Shown: in pieces, positions 7,782 to 16,320 of the stretch
Layout of the letters: every line of letters starts with the position of its first letter
Numbering within the stretch: position 1 is the first letter of the stretch
NCBI GenBank assembly: GCA_003250495.1
Contig: QKGH01000441.1
Location: forward strand, 1 to 45,251
Length of the DNA: 45,251 bases
From: Marinobacterium sp.
Lineage (GTDB): Bacteria > Pseudomonadota > Gammaproteobacteria > Pseudomonadales > Balneatricaceae
Direction: 5' to 3'
Translations under genes and position numbers: made by a program
The notes under the pieces: generated by a model
The model's database searches: none
What the model was told of the DNA's origin: nothing
What the model saw: only the letters and a program-made list of their open reading frames with translations

Positions 7782-8891
7782 ATGGATAAGTGCGTCAGCG
7801 GAGCGTCCGAACCCTACCAGTTTCTGGATCCAGAAGTGGAGCAGCGTTGTCGCTTGTTCCGCATCGATAGCGCCGATATCCGCCTGATCACGAGTATATC
7901 CCCCCAGATCGAAGCCGCCAGCGACCTGATCGTCGAACGCTTCTACGAGCAGCAGACCCAGGTGCCGGAACTGAGCGGCCTGTTCGGGAACCCTGCCAAC
8001 CGCCGGCGTCTACACAAGCTGTTACGCGGTTATATCCTGGAGATGTTCAACGGTCGATACGACCGCGCGTACTTCATCTCGCGCCTGAACCTGGGGCTGA
8101 CCCATAAGCGCCTCGGCGTCGACAGTACCCTGTTTCTGTGTTCCATGCAGCAGCTCAAGGCGCTGGTCTGCGAGTGTCTGCAGCAGTTGCTGCATGATCG
8201 TGAGCGCTGCATCTCGACACTGAGCGCACTGGACAAGGTGTTTGCGCTGGACCTGAGCCTGGTGTTCGACACCTATATCCAGAACCTGCTGGCCGAGATC
8301 CAGAGTGCGCGGCAGAGGGTAGAACAGTTCGAGCTGGATCTGGAGGATCAGATCCGCGCGCGCACCCGCGAGCTCGAGATACTGGCTCGCACCGATCCGC
8401 TGACCGGGTTGCAGAGCGTGCGTTATCTGCACGAGACTCTCTCGATGTACCTCAGCGGAGCGCAGCGGCGGCGCGAGACGCTGTGCGTGGTGTATATGGA
8501 TATCAATGACTTCAAGGCGTTCAACGATAGCGAGGGGCACCATCGCGGCGATCAGGTGCTGTGCTGCGTAGCCGACGCGATCCGGCGGGTATCGCGCGAG
8601 GTGGATGGCTGTTTCCGTTACGGCGGCGACGAGTTTTGCGTGATTCTGCCCGACTGCACCGCGGAGCAGGCGCGTAACATCTACAGCCAGCGGCTCAGCC
8701 AGGCGATCCACGAGGCGGGCGAGCGGATCGCCTTCAGCGTCGGCATCGTCGAGGCGGGGCCGGGCGACTACCGCTCGGCGGAGGCGCTGATCCGGCTGGC
8801 CGACCGCGCCATGTACCAGCAGAAGGCCAGGTACAAGCGCGACAGCGGTGGTCCGGCTCCCCGCGGGGCTGGATCAGATCAGGAACAGTGA
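7782..8891 (+). CDS. globin-coupled diguanylate cyclase
   Basis: A 369-residue haem-sensor cyclase. Residues 20-165 form a globin-coupled sensor domain; H108 in LNLGLTHKRLGVD is the expected proximal haem ligand, and FYEQQ (54-58) lies where the distal residue of DosC-type sensors is found. A linker helix (175-200) leads to a GGDEF domain starting ARTDPLTGL. The active site GGDEF is intact at 281-285, and an RxxD product-inhibition site (REVD, 272-275) lies five residues before it. It should make cyclic di-GMP in response to O2 or another haem ligand, in the cytoplasm. ATG 7782 is preferred, since the in-frame upstream codons encode no known domain. Its 3' end overlaps the convergent mgtE gene by 18 bases. 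Confidence 0.92.
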   Translation: MDKCVSGASEPYQFLDPEVEQRCRLFRIDSADIRLITSISPQIEAASDLIVERFYEQQTQVPELSGLFGNPANRRRLHKLLRGYILEMFNGRYDRAYFISRLNLGLTHKRLGVDSTLFLCSMQQLKALVCECLQQLLHDRERCISTLSALDKVFALDLSLVFDTYIQNLLAEIQSARQRVEQFELDLEDQIRARTRELEILARTDPLTGLQSVRYLHETLSMYLSGAQRRRETLCVVYMDINDFKAFNDSEGHHRGDQVLCCVADAIRRVSREVDGCFRYGGDEFCVILPDCTAEQARNIYSQRLSQAIHEAGERIAFSVGIVEAGPGDYRSAEALIRLADRAMYQQKARYKRDSGGPAPRGAGSDQEQ

Positions 8892-10211
8892 GCCCAGCCC
8901 CAGGAACACGACGAAGCCGACCACATCGGTGACGGTGGTCAGGATCACCGATCCGGACAGCGCCGGGTCGATCTTCAGCCGGTGCAGCAGGACCGGCACC
9001 AGCACGCCGGAGAGCGCCGCGACCGCGATATTGACGACGATGGCCAGCGCGATCACCAGCCCGATCGCCGGGCTGGAGAACCAGAACGCCGCCACCAGCC
9101 CGATCACCAGCGCCCACAGCACGCCGTTCAGGCCGCCGACGCTGAGCTCCTTCTGCAACAGCGGCTTCATGTTGGCGGCGGTGATCTGGCCCAGCGCAAG
9201 GCCACGCACGATCAGGGTCAGGGTCTGGCTGCCGGCGATGCCGCCCATCGAGGCGACCACCGGCATCAGCACCGCCAGCGCCACCACCTGTTGCAGCGTG
9301 CCTTCGAACAGTCCGATCGCCCAGGAGGCGAGGAATGCCGTCAACAGGTTGATGCCGAGCCAGGTGGCGCGCCGTTTCGAGCTGCGCAGCACCGGCGCGA
9401 ACAGGTCCTCATCCTCGTCGAGACCGGCGGAGGCCATGATCTGCCCCTCGTAATGCTCGTGCAGCAGCTCCAGCGCCAGTTTGGTGGTCATCCGCCCCAA
9501 CAGCAGCCCCTTGTCGCTGACCACCGGCAGCGCACTGAGCAGTTCCATCTCGAAACGTTCGGTGGCCTCCAGCAGCGATTCGGTGGCCTGCAGCGGCTCC
9601 AGCTCCTCGTCGAGCAGTTCGACCAGCGACAGATGTTCGGGCTGGCCGAACAGCCGGGTGATCGCCACGGCACCGGCGTAACGCCCGGTGCGGTCCACCA
9701 GCCACAGGCGCTCGGTGAACTCCGGCACTTCGCGGCGCAGCAGGCGGCGGGCATCGCGCACCCGGCTGTTCTGCGGCAGGATCAGCAGCTGGTGGTCGAC
9801 GTAACGGCCGATCTCATACTCGCCGTACTGGGCCGATTGTTCGTAGTGGGCGCGCTGGCGTTCGTCCATGCGGGCCAGGGCGATATCGACCACTTCGCCG
9901 GGCAGCGATTCGGCCAGCTCGATCAGCGTCTCGGCGTCGAGGTCGGAGAGCAGATGGTCGAGATCCTGGCTGTCGAAGCGGCCCAGCAGCGAGGCGCGCG
10001 CCTCGAGACGCATCTCGACCAGCACGTCGACCTGCTGTTCGCGCGGCACCTGCTGCCAGTAGTCGAGACGGGCCTCGAGCGGCAGCGACTCCAGCACCAG
10101 GGCGATCTGTTCCGGTTCCAGCTCCGTGCCGAGCGGTGGCAGCGTGTCGCCGGGGGATTCCTCTTCGCCGCGGATTACCTGTTCGATCTGTTGGCTGATC
10201 TCTTCGCTCAT
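8874..10211 (-). CDS. mgtE: magnesium transporter MgtE
   Basis: A 445-residue Mg2+ channel of the MgtE family. An N-terminal helical domain (residues 30-130, VLESLPLEARLDYWQQVPREQQVDVLVEM) and two CBS repeats (about 135-250) act as a cytoplasmic magnesium gauge. A five-helix membrane domain follows, with the conserved pore segment VLMPVVASMGGIAGSQTLTLIVRGLALGQI. It starts with ATG at 10211, overlapping the stop codon of the upstream yjdF-like gene by four bases (ATGA), so translation is probably coupled. The length is normal and nothing is missing. Confidence 0.96.
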   Translation of the reverse strand: MSEEISQQIEQVIRGEEESPGDTLPPLGTELEPEQIALVLESLPLEARLDYWQQVPREQQVDVLVEMRLEARASLLGRFDSQDLDHLLSDLDAETLIELAESLPGEVVDIALARMDERQRAHYEQSAQYGEYEIGRYVDHQLLILPQNSRVRDARRLLRREVPEFTERLWLVDRTGRYAGAVAITRLFGQPEHLSLVELLDEELEPLQATESLLEATERFEMELLSALPVVSDKGLLLGRMTTKLALELLHEHYEGQIMASAGLDEDEDLFAPVLRSSKRRATWLGINLLTAFLASWAIGLFEGTLQQVVALAVLMPVVASMGGIAGSQTLTLIVRGLALGQITAANMKPLLQKELSVGGLNGVLWALVIGLVAAFWFSSPAIGLVIALAIVVNIAVAALSGVLVPVLLHRLKIDPALSGSVILTTVTDVVGFVVFLGLGSLFLI

Positions 10212-10849
10212 CGTTCTATCGGGGGCTGTGGTGAGGGGCTGATGGACAGGCTCGGAACGTGGAACCGCTGCAGTTGGCGGTCATGGTAACGGCTCAGCGT
10301 GACAAGTGCGAGTAGGGCGCCGAGCAGCGCCATCGCCATGTCGGACTGGGTGTCCCAGACATAGCCCTGGGTGCCGAGGAACGCCTCGGCCGCCTGGCCG
10401 GACAGCAGCGCCACCGCCCACTCGATCAGCTCGTAAAGGGCGCTGATCGCCAGGCAGATGCAGACGACGAAAAACGCGGTCCAGCGCCGGCCGTTGACCA
10501 GGTCGAGGCGGATGATCAGCTCCCGTGCGATCACCGCCGGGACGAACCCCTGGGCCAGATGGCCAACCTTGTCGTAGTTGTTGCGGGTCTGCCCCATCCA
10601 CTCGGCGATAGTGTCGAACAGCGGTACCTCGGCGTAGGTGTAGTGGCCGCCGATCATCAGGATGCCGCAATGCAGCAGGATCAGCCACAGGCATAACGGG
10701 GTCAGCGGAAAACGGCGGCGGCTGAACCAGAGTAGCGGTAGCGCGACCAGCGCCGGCACCACCTCCAGAAACCAGGTCGGCCAGTCCTTGGGGCCCCAGC
10801 CGGACCAGATCAGTAGCAGCGCGAAAATGAGAATCCACAGACGAGGCAT
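10208..10849 (-). CDS. DUF2238 (YjdF-like) membrane protein
   Basis: A 213-residue integral membrane protein with about six hydrophobic segments. It matches the DUF2238/YjdF family (GGHYTYAEVPLFDTIAEWMG, NNYDKVGHLAQGFVPAVIARE, ALYELIEWAVALLSGQ, GTQGYVWDTQSDMAMALLGALLAL). The function of the family is not established. ATG 10849 has a GGAA element upstream and gives a first membrane helix directly; an ORF extension to 10885 would add 12 residues. The overlap with mgtE points to co-expression and possibly a link to ion or envelope homeostasis. Confidence 0.88.
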   Translation of the reverse strand: MPRLWILIFALLLIWSGWGPKDWPTWFLEVVPALVALPLLWFSRRRFPLTPLCLWLILLHCGILMIGGHYTYAEVPLFDTIAEWMGQTRNNYDKVGHLAQGFVPAVIARELIIRLDLVNGRRWTAFFVVCICLAISALYELIEWAVALLSGQAAEAFLGTQGYVWDTQSDMAMALLGALLALVTLSRYHDRQLQRFHVPSLSISPSPQPPIER

Positions 10850-10937
10850 AGGGTTATTCCGGTAGCTGGGTAAGCGCCGCTGCAAAGCCGGCAGCGATCC
10901 CCTATACTGGCCCGCTGCGAACGGAGGATCAACCTGT

Positions 10938-11492
10938 ATGGCACTGAAATCAACGATCTACAAGGCAAACCTGCAGCTGTCCGATCTCGATCGTCACCAC
11001 TATGCCGACTACCCGCTGACACTGGCGCTGCACCCGTCGGAAACCGAGTTGCGGATGATGGTCCGGCTGCTGGCCTTCGCCTGTTACGCCGACGAACGGT
11101 TGGCGTTCACCAAGGGGTTATGTGCCGATGAGGAGCCGGATCTCTGGCAGCACGCGTTGTCCGGCGAGGTGGAGCTGTGGATCGATGTCGGGTTGCCGAG
11201 CGAGAAGCGGATCCGCAAGGCGTGCGGACGGGCGCAACGGGTCGTGGTGCTGGTGTACGGCAGTGAGCGTCAAGTGGAGCCCTGGTGGCGTGGGATTCGC
11301 GCGGAGTTGCGGCGTTTCGACAACCTCGAGATTCGCCGCCTCAGTCCCGAGCAGGGCGAGCAACTGGCGGCGCTGGCGGCCCGGCAGATGGGTCTGCAGT
11401 GCACCCTGCAGGATGGTCAGCTGTGGTTCACCGGCGATCACGGCAGTGCCGAGATCGCCCTCGTTTCCCTCGACCCGGCGCGCGACGCCTAA
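10938..11492 (+). CDS. yaeQ: YaeQ family protein
   Basis: A 184-residue protein closely resembling E. coli YaeQ along its whole length: MALKSTIYKANLQLSDLDRHHY, LALHPSETELRMMVRLLAFACYADERL, GLCADEEPDLW and VELWIDVGLPSEKRIRKAC. The fold is PD-(D/E)XK nuclease-like, but no nuclease activity is firmly known. YaeQ was once proposed to compensate for loss of RfaH, an assignment I would not rely on. It starts at ATG 10938 with GGAGGA upstream, divergent from the yjdF-mgtE pair. Confidence 0.95.
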   Translation: MALKSTIYKANLQLSDLDRHHYADYPLTLALHPSETELRMMVRLLAFACYADERLAFTKGLCADEEPDLWQHALSGEVELWIDVGLPSEKRIRKACGRAQRVVVLVYGSERQVEPWWRGIRAELRRFDNLEIRRLSPEQGEQLAALAARQMGLQCTLQDGQLWFTGDHGSAEIALVSLDPARDA

Positions 11493-11511
11493 CCGGGTTA
11501 CCGGCGCAGGC

Positions 11512-12015
11512 TCAGTAGGCCAGCGCCTTTTGCCAGAACAGGGCGTGCCCGGCGTTCGGATCCAGCTGATAGCCGGCGTAGCCGCAGCGGCGGTAGACCG
11601 CCTGGGCGCGGCCGTTGTTGGACAGAACCTCCAGCGTGATTTTGCAACAGCCGATCCGGCGCGCGATATCCTCCGCCGCCATCAGCAGTCGATCGGCGAT
11701 GCCGTGGCCGCGGAACTGGCTGCGCACGCTGACGTCGTGGATATTCAGCAGCGGCGCGCAGTAGAAGGTGGAAAACCCCTCGAAGGCGTTCAACACCCCC
11801 GCCGGTTCGCCATCCACATAGGCGAGCAGGGTGTAGCTGCCGGGGCGCGAGGCCAGGGCGCGGGGCAGGCGGGCGAGCACATCGGCGGAGAGCGGCTCCC
11901 CACCCCCCATCGGGTCGCTGGCGTAGTCGTTCAACAGCAGACACAGGGCGTCGGCGTGGGCGGGCTGGTTCAGGTCGGCTTCGATCAGTTCTATCTGGTA
12001 GGTTGAGCTTGGCAT
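11512..12015 (-). CDS. GNAT N-acetyltransferase
   Basis: A 167-residue single-domain GNAT enzyme. The acetyl-CoA binding motif is DVSVRSQFRGHGIADRLLMAAEDIA (about residues 93-117), followed by ITLEVLSNNGRAQAVYRRCGYAGYQLD, the usual B-motif end. The N-terminal part (LNQPAHADALCLLLNDYASDPMGGGEPL) resembles GNATs annotated in Pseudomonas and related genera, with unknown acceptor. It converges on yaeQ with a 19-base gap and stands alone. Confidence 0.88.
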   Translation of the reverse strand: MPSSTYQIELIEADLNQPAHADALCLLLNDYASDPMGGGEPLSADVLARLPRALASRPGSYTLLAYVDGEPAGVLNAFEGFSTFYCAPLLNIHDVSVRSQFRGHGIADRLLMAAEDIARRIGCCKITLEVLSNNGRAQAVYRRCGYAGYQLDPNAGHALFWQKALAY

Positions 12016-12506
12016 GGGCAGGGAACGACTCCGTGTTACGAATGGTTTGACCCAGGGGTCAGGATTATCGCTAGGACGTTAACCTCGGCGCCCCGTCGGC
12101 GCAAGTCGAAGGTTAAAACGGCCGTTCGAGCCGGCGTAGTCGGTTCCGCGGCTCTGCCGCGGTAAGTCCTGCACGGAATAGCGCTGTTAACCCTGGCGCG
12201 GGGGATCGTCCTGGCGCGGCATCCGCGCTTCATCCCAGACCGAGCCGGGGCCGCTCCGGTCCGCATCCGCCGCCGCCGCGCGACTCTGGCAGGGAGCTGC
12301 TCCCCGGGCCCCGCGACTTGATGCAGGCGGCAATCCGGGCCTTTACTCGCTGTCGGCACACCGAATCTGAGCCGCGTGGAACGCCGTCATTGCGGCGGTT
12401 TCGGTTTAGTTCCGCGACGGGGCTGCGGCACTGTGTCGCATCCCCAGGCGTGCCGCATATCCCTAGAATGCCTGCCCAAACAAGCATGCCGCAGAAAGGG
12501 ATATAG
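12016..12506. other. gene-free spacer before the copper receptor
   Basis: About 490 bases without a convincing coding frame. It is GC-rich and holds several short inverted repeats: CCGCGG-CTCTG-CCGCGG near 12147-12163, and GGGAGC-T-GCTCCC at 12293-12305. A TAGAAT lies at 12464-12469, about 38 bases before the receptor start, without a clear -35. AAAGGGA before ATG 12507 is the ribosome binding site. I saw no cobalamin or other recognisable riboswitch, and no clear CueR or Fur operator. Confidence 0.5.
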
Positions 12507-14513
12507 ATGAAAAAGCATCGCTACCAGACGCTCGGGATCGCCCTGTTGGGCTGCTCCGTGCCGCTTGCCCAGGCCGAAACCGATCCGCTGACCGTCGAAG
12601 TGCAGAAAGCGCTGCCGGTCTCCGCTACCGTGGTACAGACCGACCTTGAGGCGCAGCCGTCTCCCGCGGCCGATGGCGGCGAAGCGTTGCGCGACCTGAC
12701 CGGCGTGTCCGGCTCCAGGATGGGCGGGCGCGGTATCGACCCGGTTATCCGCGGCCAGAAGCAGAACCAGCTCAATGTGCTGCTGGATGGCGCCTATCTC
12801 TACGGCGGCTGCCCCAACCGCATGGACCCGCCGACCACCTACAGTGCGCTGGAAAGCTATGACCGGGTAACGGTGATCAAGGGCAACCGCAGCGTACTCT
12901 ACGGTCCGGGGGGCAGTGGCGGTACCGTCCTGCTGGAGCGGCAGCGGCCGCAGTTCGATGCCGATAAGAGCTACCGCGGCCAGGTGTCCGCCAGCTACCG
13001 TAGCAACAGCGAAACCACCGGCTTGGCCGCCGATCTGGCCGCCGGCGGCGAGCAGGGCTATGTGCGCTTCATCTCCGAAGCGACCGACGCCGGCAACTAC
13101 GAAGATGGCAACGGCAACGAGCTGAATACCGCCTTCCAGACCAAGAGCAACGCCCTGCTGCTGGGTGCCAAGGTGGGCGAGCGTACCTGGCTGGATGCCA
13201 GCTACGAACAGGTCAACGAGGAGGATGTGCTGTTCCCGGGCGCCGGGATGGACTCCCCCTACAGCGACGCCGAGACCTGGCGTCTGAAGCTCGAACACGA
13301 GACCCTGGGCGGTCCGATCGAGCGGGTCCGCGCCGAGCTTTACCGCTCCGAAGTGGATCACCTGATGGATAACTACACCCTGCGTCCGCTGACCGCACTG
13401 ATGCCGATGGAGGCGCCGACCTCCTCCGATACCACCGGCGGGCGGGTGCAGTTCGACAGCCGCCTCGGCGAAGATCTGCTGAAGTGGGGCTTCGATTATC
13501 AGGAGAACGTGCGCAACGCATCGGCCTATATCGGCGGCACCTCGATGATGGCGGGGCGTATCACCGGTATCCAGTGGCCCGATGTCAGCATCGCCCAGAC
13601 CGGTATGTTCGCCGAACTCGAGCACTACCTCGGCCAGGCCGACCTGCTCAAGGCCGGCCTGCGCTACGACTACGTGGATGTCGAGGCGAGCCGGACCGAT
13701 GAGGCCTTCACCGGCGGTATGTTGGCGGGGACAACGCCGAACGACCTGTATGGCGATAATGCCGACGATGCCACCGATGAGCACAATGTTGGCGGCTTCC
13801 TGAGCTGGACCCACCGCCTGAATGCGCAGTACAAGATCGAAACTACGTTGTCGCGCAGCGTACGTACCGCCGATGCCACCGAGCGCTATATGGCGACCTC
13901 CAGCTGGATCGGCAACCCGTCGCTGGATCCGGAAAAACACCACCAGTTGGAGCTGGTGCTGGCTTCGGAAACCCAGCTGCTGAGCTGGTCGCTGGCCGGT
14001 TACTACAACCGGGTCGACGATTTCATCCTGCGCAGCAACAACCGCTACAGCAACATCGATGCGGCGCTGTACGGGATCGATTTCGAGCTGGCCTGGCAGC
14101 TGAGCCCGAACCTGCAGCTGCGTAACGGTATCTCCTGGATCAAGGGCGATAACCTGGATCAGGACACCGATCTGTCGCAGATTCCGCCGCTGACCGCAAC
14201 CCTGGCACTGGACTACCGTCAGGCCGACTGGCGCCTGGGTGCGGAATGGGAAGTGGCGACGGCACAGCGGGATGTCTGCCTGTCCGGTAGCAGCTGCGCT
14301 GGTCTCGATTACCGCGCCACGCCGGGATACGGCGTCGTCAACCTGAATGGCGGTTACGACCTGACACCGGCGGTCACACTGTCGGCCGGCATCGATAACC
14401 TGTTCGACAAGAGTTACGCCTACCACCTGAACCGGGAAGACGCGCTGGGTAATCTGGCCGCCGTCAACGAACCGGGCCGTACCGGCTGGGTACGCCTGAC
14501 CGCCCGTTTCTGA
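12507..14513 (+). CDS. oprC: TonB-dependent copper receptor (OprC/NosA type)
   Basis: A 668-residue outer-membrane receptor. A signal peptide ends near AQA-E; a TonB-box-like DPLTVEV follows, then a plug domain (GGRGIDPVIRGQKQNQLNVLLDG) and a 22-strand-type barrel ending LTARF with the terminal phenylalanine. Two features place it in the OprC/NosA copper family: the plug motif GGCPNRMDPPTTY, giving CxxxM at C102-M106, and an HxM at H285-M287 (VDHLMDNYTLRP). These correspond to the CxxxM-HxM copper site described for Pseudomonas OprC. It should import copper through TonB-ExbB-ExbD energy. No nos genes or copper regulator lie nearby. It is followed by a strong terminator. Confidence 0.93.
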   Translation: MKKHRYQTLGIALLGCSVPLAQAETDPLTVEVQKALPVSATVVQTDLEAQPSPAADGGEALRDLTGVSGSRMGGRGIDPVIRGQKQNQLNVLLDGAYLYGGCPNRMDPPTTYSALESYDRVTVIKGNRSVLYGPGGSGGTVLLERQRPQFDADKSYRGQVSASYRSNSETTGLAADLAAGGEQGYVRFISEATDAGNYEDGNGNELNTAFQTKSNALLLGAKVGERTWLDASYEQVNEEDVLFPGAGMDSPYSDAETWRLKLEHETLGGPIERVRAELYRSEVDHLMDNYTLRPLTALMPMEAPTSSDTTGGRVQFDSRLGEDLLKWGFDYQENVRNASAYIGGTSMMAGRITGIQWPDVSIAQTGMFAELEHYLGQADLLKAGLRYDYVDVEASRTDEAFTGGMLAGTTPNDLYGDNADDATDEHNVGGFLSWTHRLNAQYKIETTLSRSVRTADATERYMATSSWIGNPSLDPEKHHQLELVLASETQLLSWSLAGYYNRVDDFILRSNNRYSNIDAALYGIDFELAWQLSPNLQLRNGISWIKGDNLDQDTDLSQIPPLTATLALDYRQADWRLGAEWEVATAQRDVCLSGSSCAGLDYRATPGYGVVNLNGGYDLTPAVTLSAGIDNLFDKSYAYHLNREDALGNLAAVNEPGRTGWVRLTARF

Positions 14514-14532
14514 GTTAGACGAGCACCGACCG

Positions 14533-14557
14533 GGGAGCCTTAGCGGCTCCCTTTTTT
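14533..14557 (+). terminator. rho-independent terminator of oprC
   Basis: Perfect seven-base stem GGGAGCC / GGCTCCC with a TTAGC loop and a run of six T. It starts 20 bases after the receptor stop codon. Confidence 0.92.
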
Positions 14558-14595
14558 ATGGGCTGGTTTTTATTGGCTGGTGTTAGCTGCGGCGA

Positions 14596-15654
14596 TCAGA
14601 AGGAGTAGGAGAGCGCGATGGAGCCGAAACGGTGTCCGCCGCCCTGGCCCTCGAACTGCTCGGTGCGGTAGTAGCGCGCCAGCGAAAGTTTCCAGCGCTC
14701 CCAGGTGGCGGCCACGCCCCAGGCGGCGTCGGCGACGAAGGGGTGTTTGTCGACCGAGTGGCTGTCGCGGAAGGTGTTGCCGTCGAGGAAGATGTCGCGG
14801 ACGACCCAGCGTCCGTCCAGCGACAGGAAGGCGTGTACGCCCCACTGGTCGTAGAAACGGGGATCGCCCGCTCCCGGGGTGCTGTTATCGCCGCCGCTAC
14901 GCAGCGCCGAGGTGCCGAAATCCTGCGGCAGGTAGTAGCCGATGCGGTACTCCGCCCCGACATTGGCGTAGGTGGCGACGTTGCCGAGGCTGGCGCCGGC
15001 ATGGGTGATCAGGTCGTGGCCGAGGTTCTCGTACAGGCCGCCGTAGAGCACGCGGCGCTTGTGTTCGTAGAGCAGTTGCAGCCCCGGCTCGTTATGCAGC
15101 TGGTTATCCCAGCCCTTGAAGCGTTCGAAGCCGCGCAGGTCGTGGATCAGGTTCTGGCTCTGTTCCGCCAGCGACCAGGGCCCGACCATGCCCATGTTGA
15201 CCTCGAACGAGTTCTGCTTGTGGCGGGTCTGGGTGTGGTAGCCGAACCCGAGGTAGAGCCAGCCGGCGTAGGGGCGGTCATCGGGGTCCAGCGTGGTGCG
15301 GTCGCGATCGGCCGGGGTATACATCTGCTGGCCCAGGGTCAGGATCAGGCGCCGGTTGGGTTCGTGTTCGAACAGCCCCGGCGACGGATCGAGGGGTGTC
15401 AGCAGGCGGTTGACGTTACGGGCCCAGGGCGGAATCCGCTCATCGTCGATGAAGCTGCCGATGGCGGGGGAAACCCAGGAGACCCGCACGCCGTTGGTGT
15501 ACTGCTGGTCGGTGTTGGCGAACAGGTCGTTTTCCAGGTAGAAGTTCAGCGTCCAGGCCTCATCGGCGTTGGTCGCGGGCTCCGCTGCGGATGACAGCCG
15601 GGCGCCGCCGCATAGCAGCGCGCCCAGCAGTACAGCTGGGGTGTGTTTTGACAT
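14596..15654 (-). CDS. lpxR: lipid A 3'-O-deacylase LpxR-like
   Basis: A 352-residue outer-membrane beta-barrel of the DUF2219/LpxR family. In Salmonella LpxR removes the 3'-acyloxyacyl group of lipid A in a calcium-dependent reaction. A signal peptide (residues 1-23) is followed by NFYLENDLFANTDQQYTNGVRVSW, which carries the Asn-Asp pair (N42-D43) and Thr (T53) of the active site region. Then come LTLGQQMYTPADRD, DDRPYAGWLYLGFGYH, NMGMVGPWSLAEQSQNLIH and the terminal strand SIALSYSF. The gene ends a closely spaced minus-strand group, 30 bases after ydbL, so it may be expressed with an envelope-lipid set. Confidence 0.9.
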   Translation of the reverse strand: MSKHTPAVLLGALLCGGARLSSAAEPATNADEAWTLNFYLENDLFANTDQQYTNGVRVSWVSPAIGSFIDDERIPPWARNVNRLLTPLDPSPGLFEHEPNRRLILTLGQQMYTPADRDRTTLDPDDRPYAGWLYLGFGYHTQTRHKQNSFEVNMGMVGPWSLAEQSQNLIHDLRGFERFKGWDNQLHNEPGLQLLYEHKRRVLYGGLYENLGHDLITHAGASLGNVATYANVGAEYRIGYYLPQDFGTSALRSGGDNSTPGAGDPRFYDQWGVHAFLSLDGRWVVRDIFLDGNTFRDSHSVDKHPFVADAAWGVAATWERWKLSLARYYRTEQFEGQGGGHRFGSIALSYSF

Positions 15655-15684
15655 GATGTTGCTGCGGGCTCTCGTCGGCTGATC

Positions 15685-16020
15685 CTATTTACGCATCCAG
15701 CTGCCATCCGGTCGCTGGATATATTCGCCGGCCGGGGTCATCTGCTGCAGGCGCTCTCCGGTGCGCTGCTCCATGATCTCGGTGGCGACGCCGGCTTTGG
15801 CCGCCTTCTGCAGGTACAGTTCGTGGCGTTTGCCGTTGATCTCCTTCACCAGCGCTTTGGCTGCGGCGCTGGGATTGGCATTGACGGTGCCCAGGTAGCC
15901 GTCGGCCTGCTCGCCGACCTGGCCGCTGGACTTGGCTTCGTCGAGGGTCAGCGCCAGCGCCGGCAGGGCCAGTAACAGGCAACCGGTGGCAATCACTTTG
16001 CTTAATTTGGCGAACATCAT
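15685..16020 (-). CDS. ydbL: YdbL-like DUF1318 periplasmic protein
   Basis: A 111-residue exported protein: a signal peptide (VIATGCLLLALPALA), then LTLDEAKSSGQVGEQADGYLGTV, KALVKEINGKRHELYLQKAAKAG and the ending RPDGSWMRK, all typical of YdbL. The E. coli relative is thought to help YdbH-YnbE assembly. ATG 16020 (or the adjacent ATG 16017) is chosen because GGAGG lies five bases upstream; a longer frame to 16098 would remove the N-terminal signal. It lies 34 bases after ynbE. Confidence 0.92.
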   Translation of the reverse strand: MMFAKLSKVIATGCLLLALPALALTLDEAKSSGQVGEQADGYLGTVNANPSAAAKALVKEINGKRHELYLQKAAKAGVATEIMEQRTGERLQQMTPAGEYIQRPDGSWMRK

Positions 16021-16054
16021 CTTAGCCTCCGCTATGGCTCTATAGGGACGTCGA

Positions 16055-16249
16055 TCAGAACAGGTCGCTGTTCTCTTCCAGCAGGGTATCGATCTCACGG
16101 TCGACCTTGACCAGGATCTCGTGCTTCACCTTGACGTTCAGGTTGATCGTGATCGGTTCCGACGGTGCCGCAATCTGCACGGTGGGGGTGCAGGCGGCAA
16201 GCAATAGGGCGCCCAACAGCAGGCTGGCAACTCCGGTGGTCGTGTTCAT
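16055..16249 (-). CDS. ynbE: YnbE-like small lipoprotein
   Basis: A 64-residue lipoprotein precursor. The lipobox LLAAC puts the modified cysteine at residue 20, and the mature part (PTVQIAAPSEPITINLNVKVKHEILVKVDREIDTLL) is the YnbE pattern. In E. coli YnbE is the outer-membrane partner of YdbH in an intermembrane bridge. GGAG precedes ATG 16249. It sits between ydbH and ydbL, the same order as in enterobacteria. Confidence 0.93.
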   Translation of the reverse strand: MNTTTGVASLLLGALLLAACTPTVQIAAPSEPITINLNVKVKHEILVKVDREIDTLLEENSDLF

Positions 16250-16320
16250 GCGCGTTCTCCCTCATGTCCCGGCTGGTCGCATCAGCATCGCGGGTAACAG
16301 CTGAATGGTTGATGAAGCGT

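Noticed and set aside
12016-12506. Cobalamin riboswitch before the TonB receptor
   Set aside because: No B12-box-like or conserved core elements could be found on either strand, and the receptor is of the copper type.
12036-12506. Small minus-strand genes in the spacer before the copper receptor
   Set aside because: Frames have no ribosome site or recognisable sequence and differ in no way from random GC-rich frames.
12387-14426. A 679-codon minus-strand frame opposite the copper receptor
   Set aside because: Antisense shadow; the receptor on the plus strand has all family motifs.
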